NCBI GenBank assembly: GCA_028867845.1
Contig: JAGWFU010000036.1
Span: 1 to 5,657 of the forward strand
Direction: 5' to 3'
Length of the DNA: 5,657 bases
Origin: Microcaldota archaeon
Lineage (GTDB): Archaea; Micrarchaeota; Micrarchaeia; Micrarchaeales; Micrarchaeaceae
Shown here: positions 1 through 5,192 of the stretch, one piece after another
Layout of the letters: every line of letters begins with the position of its first letter
Position numbering within the stretch: position 1 is the first letter of the stretch
Position numbers and translations under genes: made by a program
Notes under the pieces: generated by a model
What the model saw: only the letters and a program-made list of their open reading frames with translations
The model's database searches: none
Told to the model about the DNA's origin: nothing

Positions 1-1515
1 GTCAACACATCCGTGATAGAGCCAAGGGCGTACCAGATAAACATAATCCGCAGCATCTACTCGGGAGGCAACACTCTCGTTGTGCTGCCCACAGGTCTGG
101 GCAAGACGTTAATCGCGGTGTTCGCTATGGCGAACGCGCTGCACAACGGTAAGAAGGCTGTGATACTCGCTCCGACTAAGCCGCTGAGCGAGCAGCACTT
201 CGATTCCCTCACAAGGCTGCTCAACATAGACAAGGGCCATATACTCCTCCTTACGGGAAGCATAAGCGGCGAGAAGCGCATAGAGATGGAGCAGGAGGCA
301 AAGGTGATAGCGGCCACTCCTCAGACCTTCGGCAACGACCTGAAGAAGGGAAGGATAAACCTGGACGACATAGGCATAGTGGTGTTCGACGAGGTGCACA
401 AGGCTGTGGGCAGGTACGCCTACACCTACATAGCGGAGGAGTGCATGCTCAAGGGGATACAGATGCTCGGCCTCACCGCCTCGCCTGGCAGCAACAGGAA
501 GAAGGTCGAGGCACTGGTGGAGACCCTTGGCGTGGAGAACGTGGAGATAAGGATATCCACTGACACTGACGTCGAGCCATACGTGATGGAGAAGCAGATA
601 GAGACGATCTATGTTGAACCGGGCAAGACCGTCGAGGCGATAATGGGGATGCTCAGGCCGGTGATGGACGAGCACCTCTCCAAGCTGTACAGCTTCGGCC
701 TCAGCCCTTTCAAGAAGTCGGACGGGCTCTCGAAGAGCAGGATACTTGAGATAGGAAGGGGGATAGACAAGCTCGAGGCCAAGAACTACAAGTACATTGC
801 GCTGCTTCACTACGTCTACATACTCCACCTATCCCACGCCTTCGACCTGGTGAGCACTGAAGGCTTATACCCTTTCAAGAGCTACATGGACGGCCTTGAT
901 GCCAAGCCTGAGAAGAGCAGGGCGCTGAACAGCATACTTGCCAATGGCGGGGTGAACGCCGCCAGGATACTTGCCAAGGAGGCGCTGGACAGGAATGAAG
1001 AACATCCGAAGATGGAGTACATCAAGTGGTTCATAAAGAACGAGATGAAAGGGAAGAACGTCATAATATTCGCGCAGTACAGGTCAACGATCAAGAAGCT
1101 GACCGACCTGCTCAAGGGCCAGGACATCAACGCCAGGTCGTTCGTTGGCAAGGGGATAGGTGTGACCCAGGAGAACCAGAAGAGCACCATCGAGGACTTC
1201 AGGAACGGGAAGTTCAACGTCCTCGTTGCTACTTCTATAGGTGAGGAAGGGCTGGACATACCGAGCGTCGACGCGGTGATCTTCTACGAGCCCGTGCCCA
1301 ACGAGATAAGGAGCATACAGCGCAGGGGCAGGGCAGGAAGGATTAAATTCGGTCACGTTCTAATACTCGTGGCAAAGAACACAAAGGACGAGGCCTACCT
1401 GATGATAGCTAGGACAAGGGAGAAGAGGATGAGGGACCTTGTGCTGCAGATAAAGTCCGGCCTGGCAAGGGGCCGCGTCGGTGGCCAGTCAAGGCAGAGC
1501 ATGCTTAAGAAGTAA
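1..1515 (+). CDS. hef: Hef-type superfamily 2 DNA helicase, helicase-only form (5' end probably beyond the window)
   Basis: ATP-dependent helicase of the archaeal Hef/FANCM family, which in characterised archaea remodels stalled forks and branched DNA. Counting from the GTG at 13, I see motif I LPTGLGKT at 25-32, motif Ia ILAPTKPLSEQH at 51-62, motif II DEVH at 126-129, motif III TAS at 155-157, motif IV VIIFAQYR at 350-357, motif V VATSIGEEGLDIP at 405-417 and motif VI QRRGRAGR at 436-443. Residues about 200-335 form the mostly helical insertion expected between the two RecA lobes in Hef. The frame is open to base 1, and family members carry some 10-15 residues before the 'IE-R-YQ' segment seen here, so the true start is probably upstream; GTG at 13 is the only start visible. 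The protein stops just after the helicase core: the C-terminal XPF/ERCC4 nuclease and HhH domains of euryarchaeal Hef (about 750 residues) are absent. It is followed 9 nt later by the pyrE-like gene, so the two are probably co-transcribed. Confidence 0.93.
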   Translation, partial: VNTSVIEPRAYQINIIRSIYSGGNTLVVLPTGLGKTLIAVFAMANALHNGKKAVILAPTKPLSEQHFDSLTRLLNIDKGHILLLTGSISGEKRIEMEQEAKVIAATPQTFGNDLKKGRINLDDIGIVVFDEVHKAVGRYAYTYIAEECMLKGIQMLGLTASPGSNRKKVEALVETLGVENVEIRISTDTDVEPYVMEKQIETIYVEPGKTVEAIMGMLRPVMDEHLSKLYSFGLSPFKKSDGLSKSRILEIGRGIDKLEAKNYKYIALLHYVYILHLSHAFDLVSTEGLYPFKSYMDGLDAKPEKSRALNSILANGGVNAARILAKEALDRNEEHPKMEYIKWFIKNEMKGKNVIIFAQYRSTIKKLTDLLKGQDINARSFVGKGIGVTQENQKSTIEDFRNGKFNVLVATSIGEEGLDIPSVDAVIFYEPVPNEIRSIQRRGRAGRIKFGHVLILVAKNTKDEAYLMIARTREKRMRDLVLQIKSGLARGRVGGQSRQSMLKK

Positions 1516-1524
1516 TGTGATCTT

Positions 1525-2166
1525 ATGACACAAGCCACGCAAACCAAGCACGAGACCTACAGCGACATACAGCGAAAGCTGAAGATGCTGATGGCGGAGA
1601 GCTATGACGACCAGAGGAGGAGGCTCGCCAACCTGATCAGGCTGCACTGCGTGGAGGAGGATCCGAAGGGATTCAAGCTCAAGAGCGGGGAGGTAGCGCC
1701 GCAGTACATAAACGTCAAGAAGGCGGCACAGCACCCCGTAGGCGCGCTGCTCATAGGAAGGATGATACACGACATGGTCGTGTCGCATGCGAGGCCCATA
1801 AGCCACATAGGCGGCAAGGTCACCGGCGGGATCGTGGTATCCCAGTCAGTCGTGACGCTTTCGGCGCTCACCGACAATCCGCTCAAGGGGTTCTACGTCA
1901 GGGATACTACAAAGGAGTACGCAACAAAGACCATTGTGGAGGGACTGAAGAGGGGCGAGAAGACCAAGCTGCTTGTAGCTGTGGACGACGTATCGACCAC
2001 TGGCAACTCGCTAGCCGACGCGATAGAGGTAGTCCAGAATACGATAGGCGCTGAGTTCGCCTTCGCTGTATCAGTGGTCAACAGGCAGAGGGACGACCAG
2101 GTCCAGAAGAGGACGGGCGTCAAGCACACCCAGATCTTCACCGAGCAGGACATATTCAACCCATAG
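1525..2166 (+). CDS. pyrE: Orotate phosphoribosyltransferase-like protein
   Basis: Predicted type I phosphoribosyltransferase, probably converting orotate and PRPP to OMP in UMP synthesis (cytosolic). The PRPP-binding motif LVAVDDVSTTGNS is at residues 150-162, with the paired acidic residues D154-D155 and the TTG phosphate loop. KLKSG at 51-55 followed by PQYINV matches the orotate phosphoribosyltransferase N-terminal signature (LxSGxxSPxYxD). The flexible catalytic loop is VRDTTKEYATK at 125-135: R126 and K130 are kept, but the usual Lys after Arg and the following Glu are Asp and Thr, and the usual Gly is Ala. About 45 residues precede the core, longer than in short bacterial PyrE. I chose ATG 1525 because GTGATC (1517-1522), part of the archaeal anti-Shine-Dalgarno complement, lies just before it, although its 2-nt spacing is tight. 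An internal ATG at 1585 is less likely. The gene follows the helicase by 9 nt. A different PRTase substrate cannot be excluded. Confidence 0.82.
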   Translation: MTQATQTKHETYSDIQRKLKMLMAESYDDQRRRLANLIRLHCVEEDPKGFKLKSGEVAPQYINVKKAAQHPVGALLIGRMIHDMVVSHARPISHIGGKVTGGIVVSQSVVTLSALTDNPLKGFYVRDTTKEYATKTIVEGLKRGEKTKLLVAVDDVSTTGNSLADAIEVVQNTIGAEFAFAVSVVNRQRDDQVQKRTGVKHTQIFTEQDIFNP

Positions 2167-2189
2167 CTTTGGACTTGGACGGATGGCGT

Positions 2190-2206
2190 GGAAAGGTATA
2201 TAATGG
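2190..2206 (+). promoter_or_regulatory. TATA/BRE promoter of the polyprenyl synthase gene
   Basis: GGAAAGGTATATAATGG combines a purine-rich BRE-like element with a TATATAA box centred near 2200. The expected transcription start is about 2225-2227, giving a leader of only about 8 nt before ATG 2234. No Shine-Dalgarno is visible in that space, so translation is probably leaderless or nearly so. The element lies in the 67-nt gap after the pyrE-like gene. Confidence 0.75.
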
Positions 2207-2233
2207 GCTTGTCCCATCTTTAACGATAAATTG

Positions 2234-3328
2234 ATGTCAATGGCCAAGGACAAAGAGGGCATAGTATCCTACCTTGAGAAGAAGGGGGCGGAGATAAACT
2301 CCGTGATCCTGGAGTACATCTCGGTCGCGTCATCCCCCAGGTCGATAGAGAAGCTGCTTGGGAGGAGCGGGTACAAGTTCGATTCCAACGCACTCAAGGA
2401 GGGGATATTGAAGCCATCGCTCTACATACTCGACCAGGGGGGCAAGAGGTGGAGGCCCACCCTGATGCTGCTTATCATAGAGGCCTTGGGCAAGAAGCCC
2501 GAGGACTTCCTGGAGTTCGCGCTCATACCTGAGGTCATACACAACGGCACCCTTGTGCACGACGACGTCGAGGACTCGTCCCAGACAAGGAGGGGGATGC
2601 CCGCGGTGTACATCAAGTACGGCGTCGACGTGGCGGTAAACCTGGGCGACTTCATGTACTACTTCCCTATGAACGCTCTGGTGGACAGCCCCAAGCTATC
2701 GGAGGCGGTGAAGTCCAAGGCGCTGATAATCTACATAAAGGAGATGACAAGGATATGCGTGGGCCAGGCCACTGACATAGTGTGGCACAAGGACAGCGTG
2801 ATAGACCCGATGACGATTACGGAGGACAAGTACCTCGAGATGGCGAACGACAAGACAGGCGTACTGGCGAGGATGGCCGCGAAGATGGGGGCAGCGCTGG
2901 CTGAGGCGGACGAGGAGACCACCGACGCGCTGGGCAGGTTCGGCGCCAGCATAGGGGTGGCGTTCCAGATACAGGACGACGTGCTCAACATATACCCGAG
3001 CGGCGTATCGGCAAACAAGGGCGGGGTGGGCGACGACGTCTCGGAGGGAAAGATAACACTCCTAGTGGTGTACGCGCTCACAAAGCTGAAGAACGGGGAG
3101 AGGAAGAGGCTGATAGAGATACTCGCGTCGCACACAAAGGACCAGGCCCAGATAGACGAGGCCATAGCGCTGATAGACAAGACGGGGGCGAAGGAGTACG
3201 TATCCAAGGTCGCGGTCAACATAGTCAAGGACGCGTGGGAGGGCATAGACAAGAGGCTGAAGGAGTCCCCGGCAAAGGCAAGGATAAAGGAGCTGGCCGA
3301 CTACCTCATAACCAGGACGGGAGCGTAA
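2234..3328 (+). CDS. Polyprenyl (geranylgeranyl-type or longer) diphosphate synthase
   Basis: Trans-isoprenyl diphosphate synthase that condenses isopentenyl diphosphate onto allylic diphosphates, in archaea supplying the chains of ether membrane lipids. Counting from ATG 2234 (364 residues): GGKRWRP at 69-75 (IPP binding), first Asp-rich motif DDVED at 110-114 followed by RRG at 119-121, DKTG at 206-209, second Asp-rich motif region FQIQDDVLN ending at 252, and GDDVSEGK at 266-273. The second motif reads DDxxN rather than DDxxD, and the first is embedded in HNGTLVHDDVEDSSQTRRG, which resembles type III (eukaryotic-style) GGPP synthases. Gly lies five residues before the first Asp, where short-chain archaeal enzymes usually have an aromatic residue, so a longer product is possible. 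TTG 2231, ATG 2234 and ATG 2240 are all in frame; I prefer ATG 2234, 34 nt after the TATA centre, with 2240 as a close alternative. It has its own promoter and runs convergently toward the minus-strand regulator. Confidence 0.9.
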   Translation: MSMAKDKEGIVSYLEKKGAEINSVILEYISVASSPRSIEKLLGRSGYKFDSNALKEGILKPSLYILDQGGKRWRPTLMLLIIEALGKKPEDFLEFALIPEVIHNGTLVHDDVEDSSQTRRGMPAVYIKYGVDVAVNLGDFMYYFPMNALVDSPKLSEAVKSKALIIYIKEMTRICVGQATDIVWHKDSVIDPMTITEDKYLEMANDKTGVLARMAAKMGAALAEADEETTDALGRFGASIGVAFQIQDDVLNIYPSGVSANKGGVGDDVSEGKITLLVVYALTKLKNGERKRLIEILASHTKDQAQIDEAIALIDKTGAKEYVSKVAVNIVKDAWEGIDKRLKESPAKARIKELADYLITRTGA

Positions 3329-3330
3329 AA

Positions 3331-3369
3331 AGGGCTATTTCTGCAGATATACGCATGGAAACGTGCCCT
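3331..3369 (+). other. Possible hairpin in the 3' UTR of the polyprenyl synthase
   Basis: AGGGC (3331-3335) can pair with GCCCT (3365-3369), beginning 2 nt after the synthase stop codon. Inside lies an imperfect palindrome, TATTTCTGCAGATATA (3337-3352, one mismatched pair). The stem is short and no T-run follows, so it is not a convincing terminator. It may be a 3'-end structure or chance. Confidence 0.25.
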
Positions 3370-3372
3370 GGA

Positions 3373-3388
3373 GGAAGGTATTTAATGG
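3373..3388 (+). promoter_or_regulatory. Orphan TATA/BRE promoter at the left edge of the AT-rich block
   Basis: GGAAGGTATTTAATGG is almost the same as the polyprenyl synthase promoter GGAAAGGTATATAATGG. The TATA element is centred near 3382, predicting a start about 3408. That is followed by the Shine-Dalgarno AAGGTGA (3413-3419) and ATG at 3425 with 5-nt spacing. All parts of a strongly expressed gene start are present, yet the frame closes after six codons. Confidence 0.6.
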
Positions 3389-3424
3389 TTATTAGCGAAT
3401 TTTGAGTGTTATAAGGTGAATAAT

Positions 3425-3445
3425 ATGATACCTGGAGGACATTAA
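3425..3445 (+). pseudogene. Truncated gene start (six codons, MIPGGH then stop)
   Basis: ATG at 3425 opens a frame reading MIPGGH and closes with TAA at 3443-3445. It is preceded by a textbook archaeal promoter and a GGTGA Shine-Dalgarno, which is excessive for a random six-codon frame. GC-rich host-like sequence gives way to AT-rich DNA at about 3440, inside this frame, so I read it as the 5' remnant of a host gene cut off by insertion or replacement. MIPGG resembles the beginning of archaeal nascent polypeptide-associated complex (NAC) proteins as I remember them, but five residues cannot establish identity. I could not find a matching 3' remainder on the far side of the block. The alternative is a genuine short leader peptide or a small RNA start. 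Confidence 0.45.
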
Positions 3446-3465
3446 TTTACGAATAAGAACTTACG

Positions 3466-4860
3466 TTAGAGTTTATCATAACGTATGCGCTCTTTCTGTT
3501 CTACAATCTTATCCTTAATTAAATTTTCATAATGTACAGAGTACACATTATCGAATTTTCTATGGCAAAGTTCCCCTACTAAAACACCAGTAATAACCAT
3601 CGTGTTTAATTCAACACCTTTTATGTTTGCTTTTAGAGCATCTGATTTAGATTCTATATCTTGTCCTTTTATCGTCGGTATTACTGCAAGAAATCCCGCT
3701 GGATCTAATAAATCAAATATTACAGAATAACTATTATACGGCTCTTTTGTACTAGTTATAACATCTAATCTGTAATTATTTCTAGTATTCTGAAAGGTAG
3801 TAACGTTTGTTAATTTAAATTGGAGCAACCCCTCATATGCTATGGGCAAGTCTTTTTCCTTTATAGTTATCCTTTTCAATATCCCTTTTTCTAATAGTTT
3901 ATAATACGAATACCTAGCACTTCCATTGGGCAACTCATTCTCTTTATCAATCTCATTAAATTTTTTATTACCACCAGCACTCAATTCTCTAAGAACTTTG
4001 TAATCCCTTTGGAATAGTGCATACTGCGGTATTCCTCTTGAACCCTTTTCCCTATGCCATATGCGTTTCTTAAGTAATTCAAAAAATGATTCTCTGATTG
4101 GCATACAACCATAGAAGGTAGTAACTGATTTAATATGCCATTCTGCGGTAAATGAAGTAAGTGTTCCAAACTGTAAACTTTCAAATTCTGGATCAACATT
4201 GTTGACATCGACTAACACATAAAGCATTACGTCGTAGTTTCCTTTTGCCATCGCGCAGAATTGCACCATCGGTACTTTTTCAAAAGCGTCTCTTATCTCC
4301 TGTGTGGTTGGTTTTTCTCCTTCAAACTTTATGAACACAAGATATTCTAAAAACCCCAATTTTACTGGATCAATCTCTGCAATATAACTAATACCGTATT
4401 TTGTTTCTATCTTCTTTACTTTTCTAGTTGCAGCTTGCACCGTAATATTAAGCATCTTTGCTATTGACTTCATCCTTGCCCTTCCATTCATACTTAATAT
4501 GGTCAATATCCTTTGCTCTTCTTCCGAAGGCGACAACATCTCGCTTTCATTAATACTTATTTTTTCTTCCTCAAGTGTTCTGGATTCTGGCATAGAGACC
4601 TTGCCTCCATGCTCTTCAATAATCGCGCGCGCTATCTCCAGCTTCTTCTCTCCCTCATTCATCCCCCTTCTTACGAACGCGCCTTCCTCAGTTATCCTGC
4701 CAATGTACTCTGACTTGATTTTCCTCTTTCCTTTCTGATCCGGCTGTCCCAGCGTAATCCTGTAGATGTAGAACCGGCCGCGGAGGTTCCTCAGGTAGAC
4801 GTGGTCGTGCTGCCTCTTCACGCCCTCGAAGCACTCCTTCACCCTTATTGGTATCTCCAC
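3466..4860 (-). CDS. Multi-domain Lrp/AsnC-like transcriptional regulator with N-terminal arm-like domain
   Basis: Predicted DNA-binding protein of 464 residues; target unknown. Residues about 20-66 form a basic, beta-rich segment (VYLRNLRGRFYIYRITL, then KGKRKIKSEYIGRI) that recalls the small N-terminal arm domains of some recombinases and transposases. Residues about 113-158 match the Lrp/AsnC helix-turn-helix (EEEQRILTILSMNGRARM, IAKMLNITVQAATRKVKKIE). Residues 165-262 match a RAM-like alpha/beta effector domain, including KGNYDVMLYVLV. A second winged-helix-like segment lies at 285-333 (YKVLRELSAG, then YYKLLEKGILKRI). The C-terminal 130 residues are beta-rich and unrecognised. No membrane segments are seen. 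The start is GTG at 4860, about 26 nt from a TATA box, implying a leaderless mRNA. Codons 1-80 are GC-rich like the host genes, whereas the rest is about 30-40 % GC, so the gene appears mosaic. The HTH assignment is firm; the arm-domain and second-HTH readings are inference. Confidence 0.85.
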   Translation of the reverse strand: MEIPIRVKECFEGVKRQHDHVYLRNLRGRFYIYRITLGQPDQKGKRKIKSEYIGRITEEGAFVRRGMNEGEKKLEIARAIIEEHGGKVSMPESRTLEEEKISINESEMLSPSEEEQRILTILSMNGRARMKSIAKMLNITVQAATRKVKKIETKYGISYIAEIDPVKLGFLEYLVFIKFEGEKPTTQEIRDAFEKVPMVQFCAMAKGNYDVMLYVLVDVNNVDPEFESLQFGTLTSFTAEWHIKSVTTFYGCMPIRESFFELLKKRIWHREKGSRGIPQYALFQRDYKVLRELSAGGNKKFNEIDKENELPNGSARYSYYKLLEKGILKRITIKEKDLPIAYEGLLQFKLTNVTTFQNTRNNYRLDVITSTKEPYNSYSVIFDLLDPAGFLAVIPTIKGQDIESKSDALKANIKGVELNTMVITGVLVGELCHRKFDNVYSVHYENLIKDKIVEQKERIRYDKL

Positions 4861-4880
4861 ACTAATAATAGGGGGTATTG

Positions 4881-4896
4881 GTTTATATACTTTTGC
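4881..4896 (-). promoter_or_regulatory. TATA/BRE promoter of the regulator gene, leaderless start
   Basis: Read on the minus strand, GCAAAAGTATATAAAC holds a BRE-like A-rich element followed by TATATAAA (4889-4882). The centre is about 26 nt from the GTG at 4860, so transcription should begin at or next to the start codon. No Shine-Dalgarno precedes it, which fits leaderless translation. Confidence 0.75.
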
Positions 4897-4993
4897 ACTA
4901 TATCCGCTTCAATACTAAATCATTCTGCTCCTTTAACTCCAAAACATACTGAATATTTATATCATACTGCCACTTCTATACCTTTTATAAGAT

Positions 4994-5004
4994 AAAGTAT
5001 ATAG
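4994..5004 (+). promoter_or_regulatory. TATA promoter for the structured RNA / downstream operon
   Basis: AAAGTATATAG has its TATA centre near 5001. Adding the usual 25-27 nt predicts transcription starting at 5026-5028, exactly where the closing stem of the structured RNA begins. The same ten bases, AAAGTATATA, occur in the divergent regulator promoter on the other strand. Confidence 0.6.
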
Positions 5005-5027
5005 CCAACCTAGTTCATAATATCCTA

Positions 5028-5155
5028 CGGGAGGGGGATGAGACAGGATGGCGATGTCCTGATTATGTATCCTGGCGTAGCTATTGCTATGCCATGTTCC
5101 CAAACTCGGATACACCCGTTGGCTAGCTGTTCACCCACCAACTCACCCCCTCCCG
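5028..5155 (+). ncRNA. Candidate structured RNA, unknown family (free-standing or 5' leader)
   Basis: The sequence folds into a closed multi-branched structure by eye. P1 pairs CGGGAGGGGG plus TGAG (5028-5037, 5039-5042) with CTCA plus CCCCCTCCCG (5142-5155), 14 pairs with one bulged A at 5038. P2 is CAGGAT (5044-5049) with GTCCTG (5056-5061), including one U-G pair. P3 is TGTATCC (5066-5072) with GGATACA (5108-5114), enclosing hairpin P3b GGCGTAGC (5074-5081), loop TATT, GCTATGCC (5086-5093), with one G-U pair. P4 is TTGG (5119-5122) with CCAA (5138-5141). The single-stranded stretch 5094-5107 and the P4 loop are candidates for conserved or binding residues. The length of about 128 nt and the loop CCCAAACTCGGA made me consider 5S rRNA, but the conserved loop C and E features are missing. 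Pairing is by inspection only, without energy or covariation data. Confidence 0.6.
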
Positions 5156-5182
5156 CTTCTGCTGCTGCGTTTGTTGCTTATT

Positions 5183-5187
5183 AGGGG
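5183..5187 (+). promoter_or_regulatory. Shine-Dalgarno of the Cys-rich protein gene, possibly switchable
   Basis: AGGGG lies 5 nt before ATG 5193 and decides that start over the in-frame ATG at 5202. It is perfectly complementary to CCCCT (5147-5151), which in the fold above is the 3' strand of P1. P1 formation would leave the site free; P1 opening could hide it. Confidence 0.4.
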
Positions 5188-5192
5188 ATGGA

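Larger units (their letters stand above)
3440..5025. other. AT-rich block of probable foreign or rapidly evolving DNA
   Basis: GC falls sharply from about 3440 to 5025. Hand counts give 18/60 at 3481-3540, 21/60 at 3541-3600 and 15/60 at 3721-3780, against roughly 55-60 % in the flanking genes. The exception is 4621-4860 (129/240, 54 %), which encodes the first 80 residues of the single gene in the block. The left edge interrupts a gene start; the right edge abuts a structured RNA. I saw no transposase, integrase, tRNA gene, clear terminal inverted repeats or target duplication, so calling it a mobile element would go beyond the evidence. Confidence 0.55.
4861..5192. other. 332-nt divergent intergenic region
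   Basis: The left part (4861-5025) is AT-rich and carries the minus-strand regulator promoter plus several plus-strand TATA-like stretches: GAATATTTATATC at 4951-4963, TTTTATAAGATA at 4983-4994 and AAAGTATATAG at 4994-5004. Only the last is well placed relative to something downstream. The right part (5028-5155) is GC-rich and holds the structured RNA candidate. A 39-codon frame at 5065-5184 is not convincing as a gene. Confidence 0.6.

Noticed and set aside
109..828. 239-codon open frame on the minus strand inside the helicase gene
   Set aside because: It lies antisense to a protein with all SF2 helicase motifs intact. Its translation is low-complexity-looking (rich in Leu, His, Val, Tyr) with no recognisable domain; GC-rich codon bias commonly opens such frames.
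2731..3252. 173-codon minus-strand frame inside the polyprenyl synthase gene
   Set aside because: The sense strand carries conserved synthase motifs; the antisense product is Ser/Ala-rich without any domain, and no promoter or ribosome site supports it.
3331..3369. Intrinsic terminator after the polyprenyl synthase
   Set aside because: The AGGGC/GCCCT stem is only five pairs around a long loop and is not followed by a T-run, which archaeal terminators normally have.
3440..5025. Insertion sequence or integrated element with defined ends
   Set aside because: I found no terminal inverted repeats, target duplication, transposase, integrase or tRNA attachment site; composition alone cannot define an element.
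5028..5155. 5S rRNA
   Set aside because: Length and a long closing stem fit, and CCCAAACTCGGA superficially recalls the 5S loop C region. But the GGAAGUUAAG-like segment, loop E and the usual helix IV/V arrangement are missing, and the hairpins fall in different places.
5028..5155. tRNA or tRNA with intron
   Set aside because: The closing stem is 14 pairs rather than 7, there is no TTC-type T-loop pairing in the right place, and no anticodon arm can be defined.
5065..5184. 39-codon frame starting MYPGVA on the plus strand
   Set aside because: No Shine-Dalgarno, Pro/Ala/Ser-rich low-complexity product, and it lies within the folded RNA. Its similarity to the MIPGG start at 3425 is too short to suggest a duplicated gene end.
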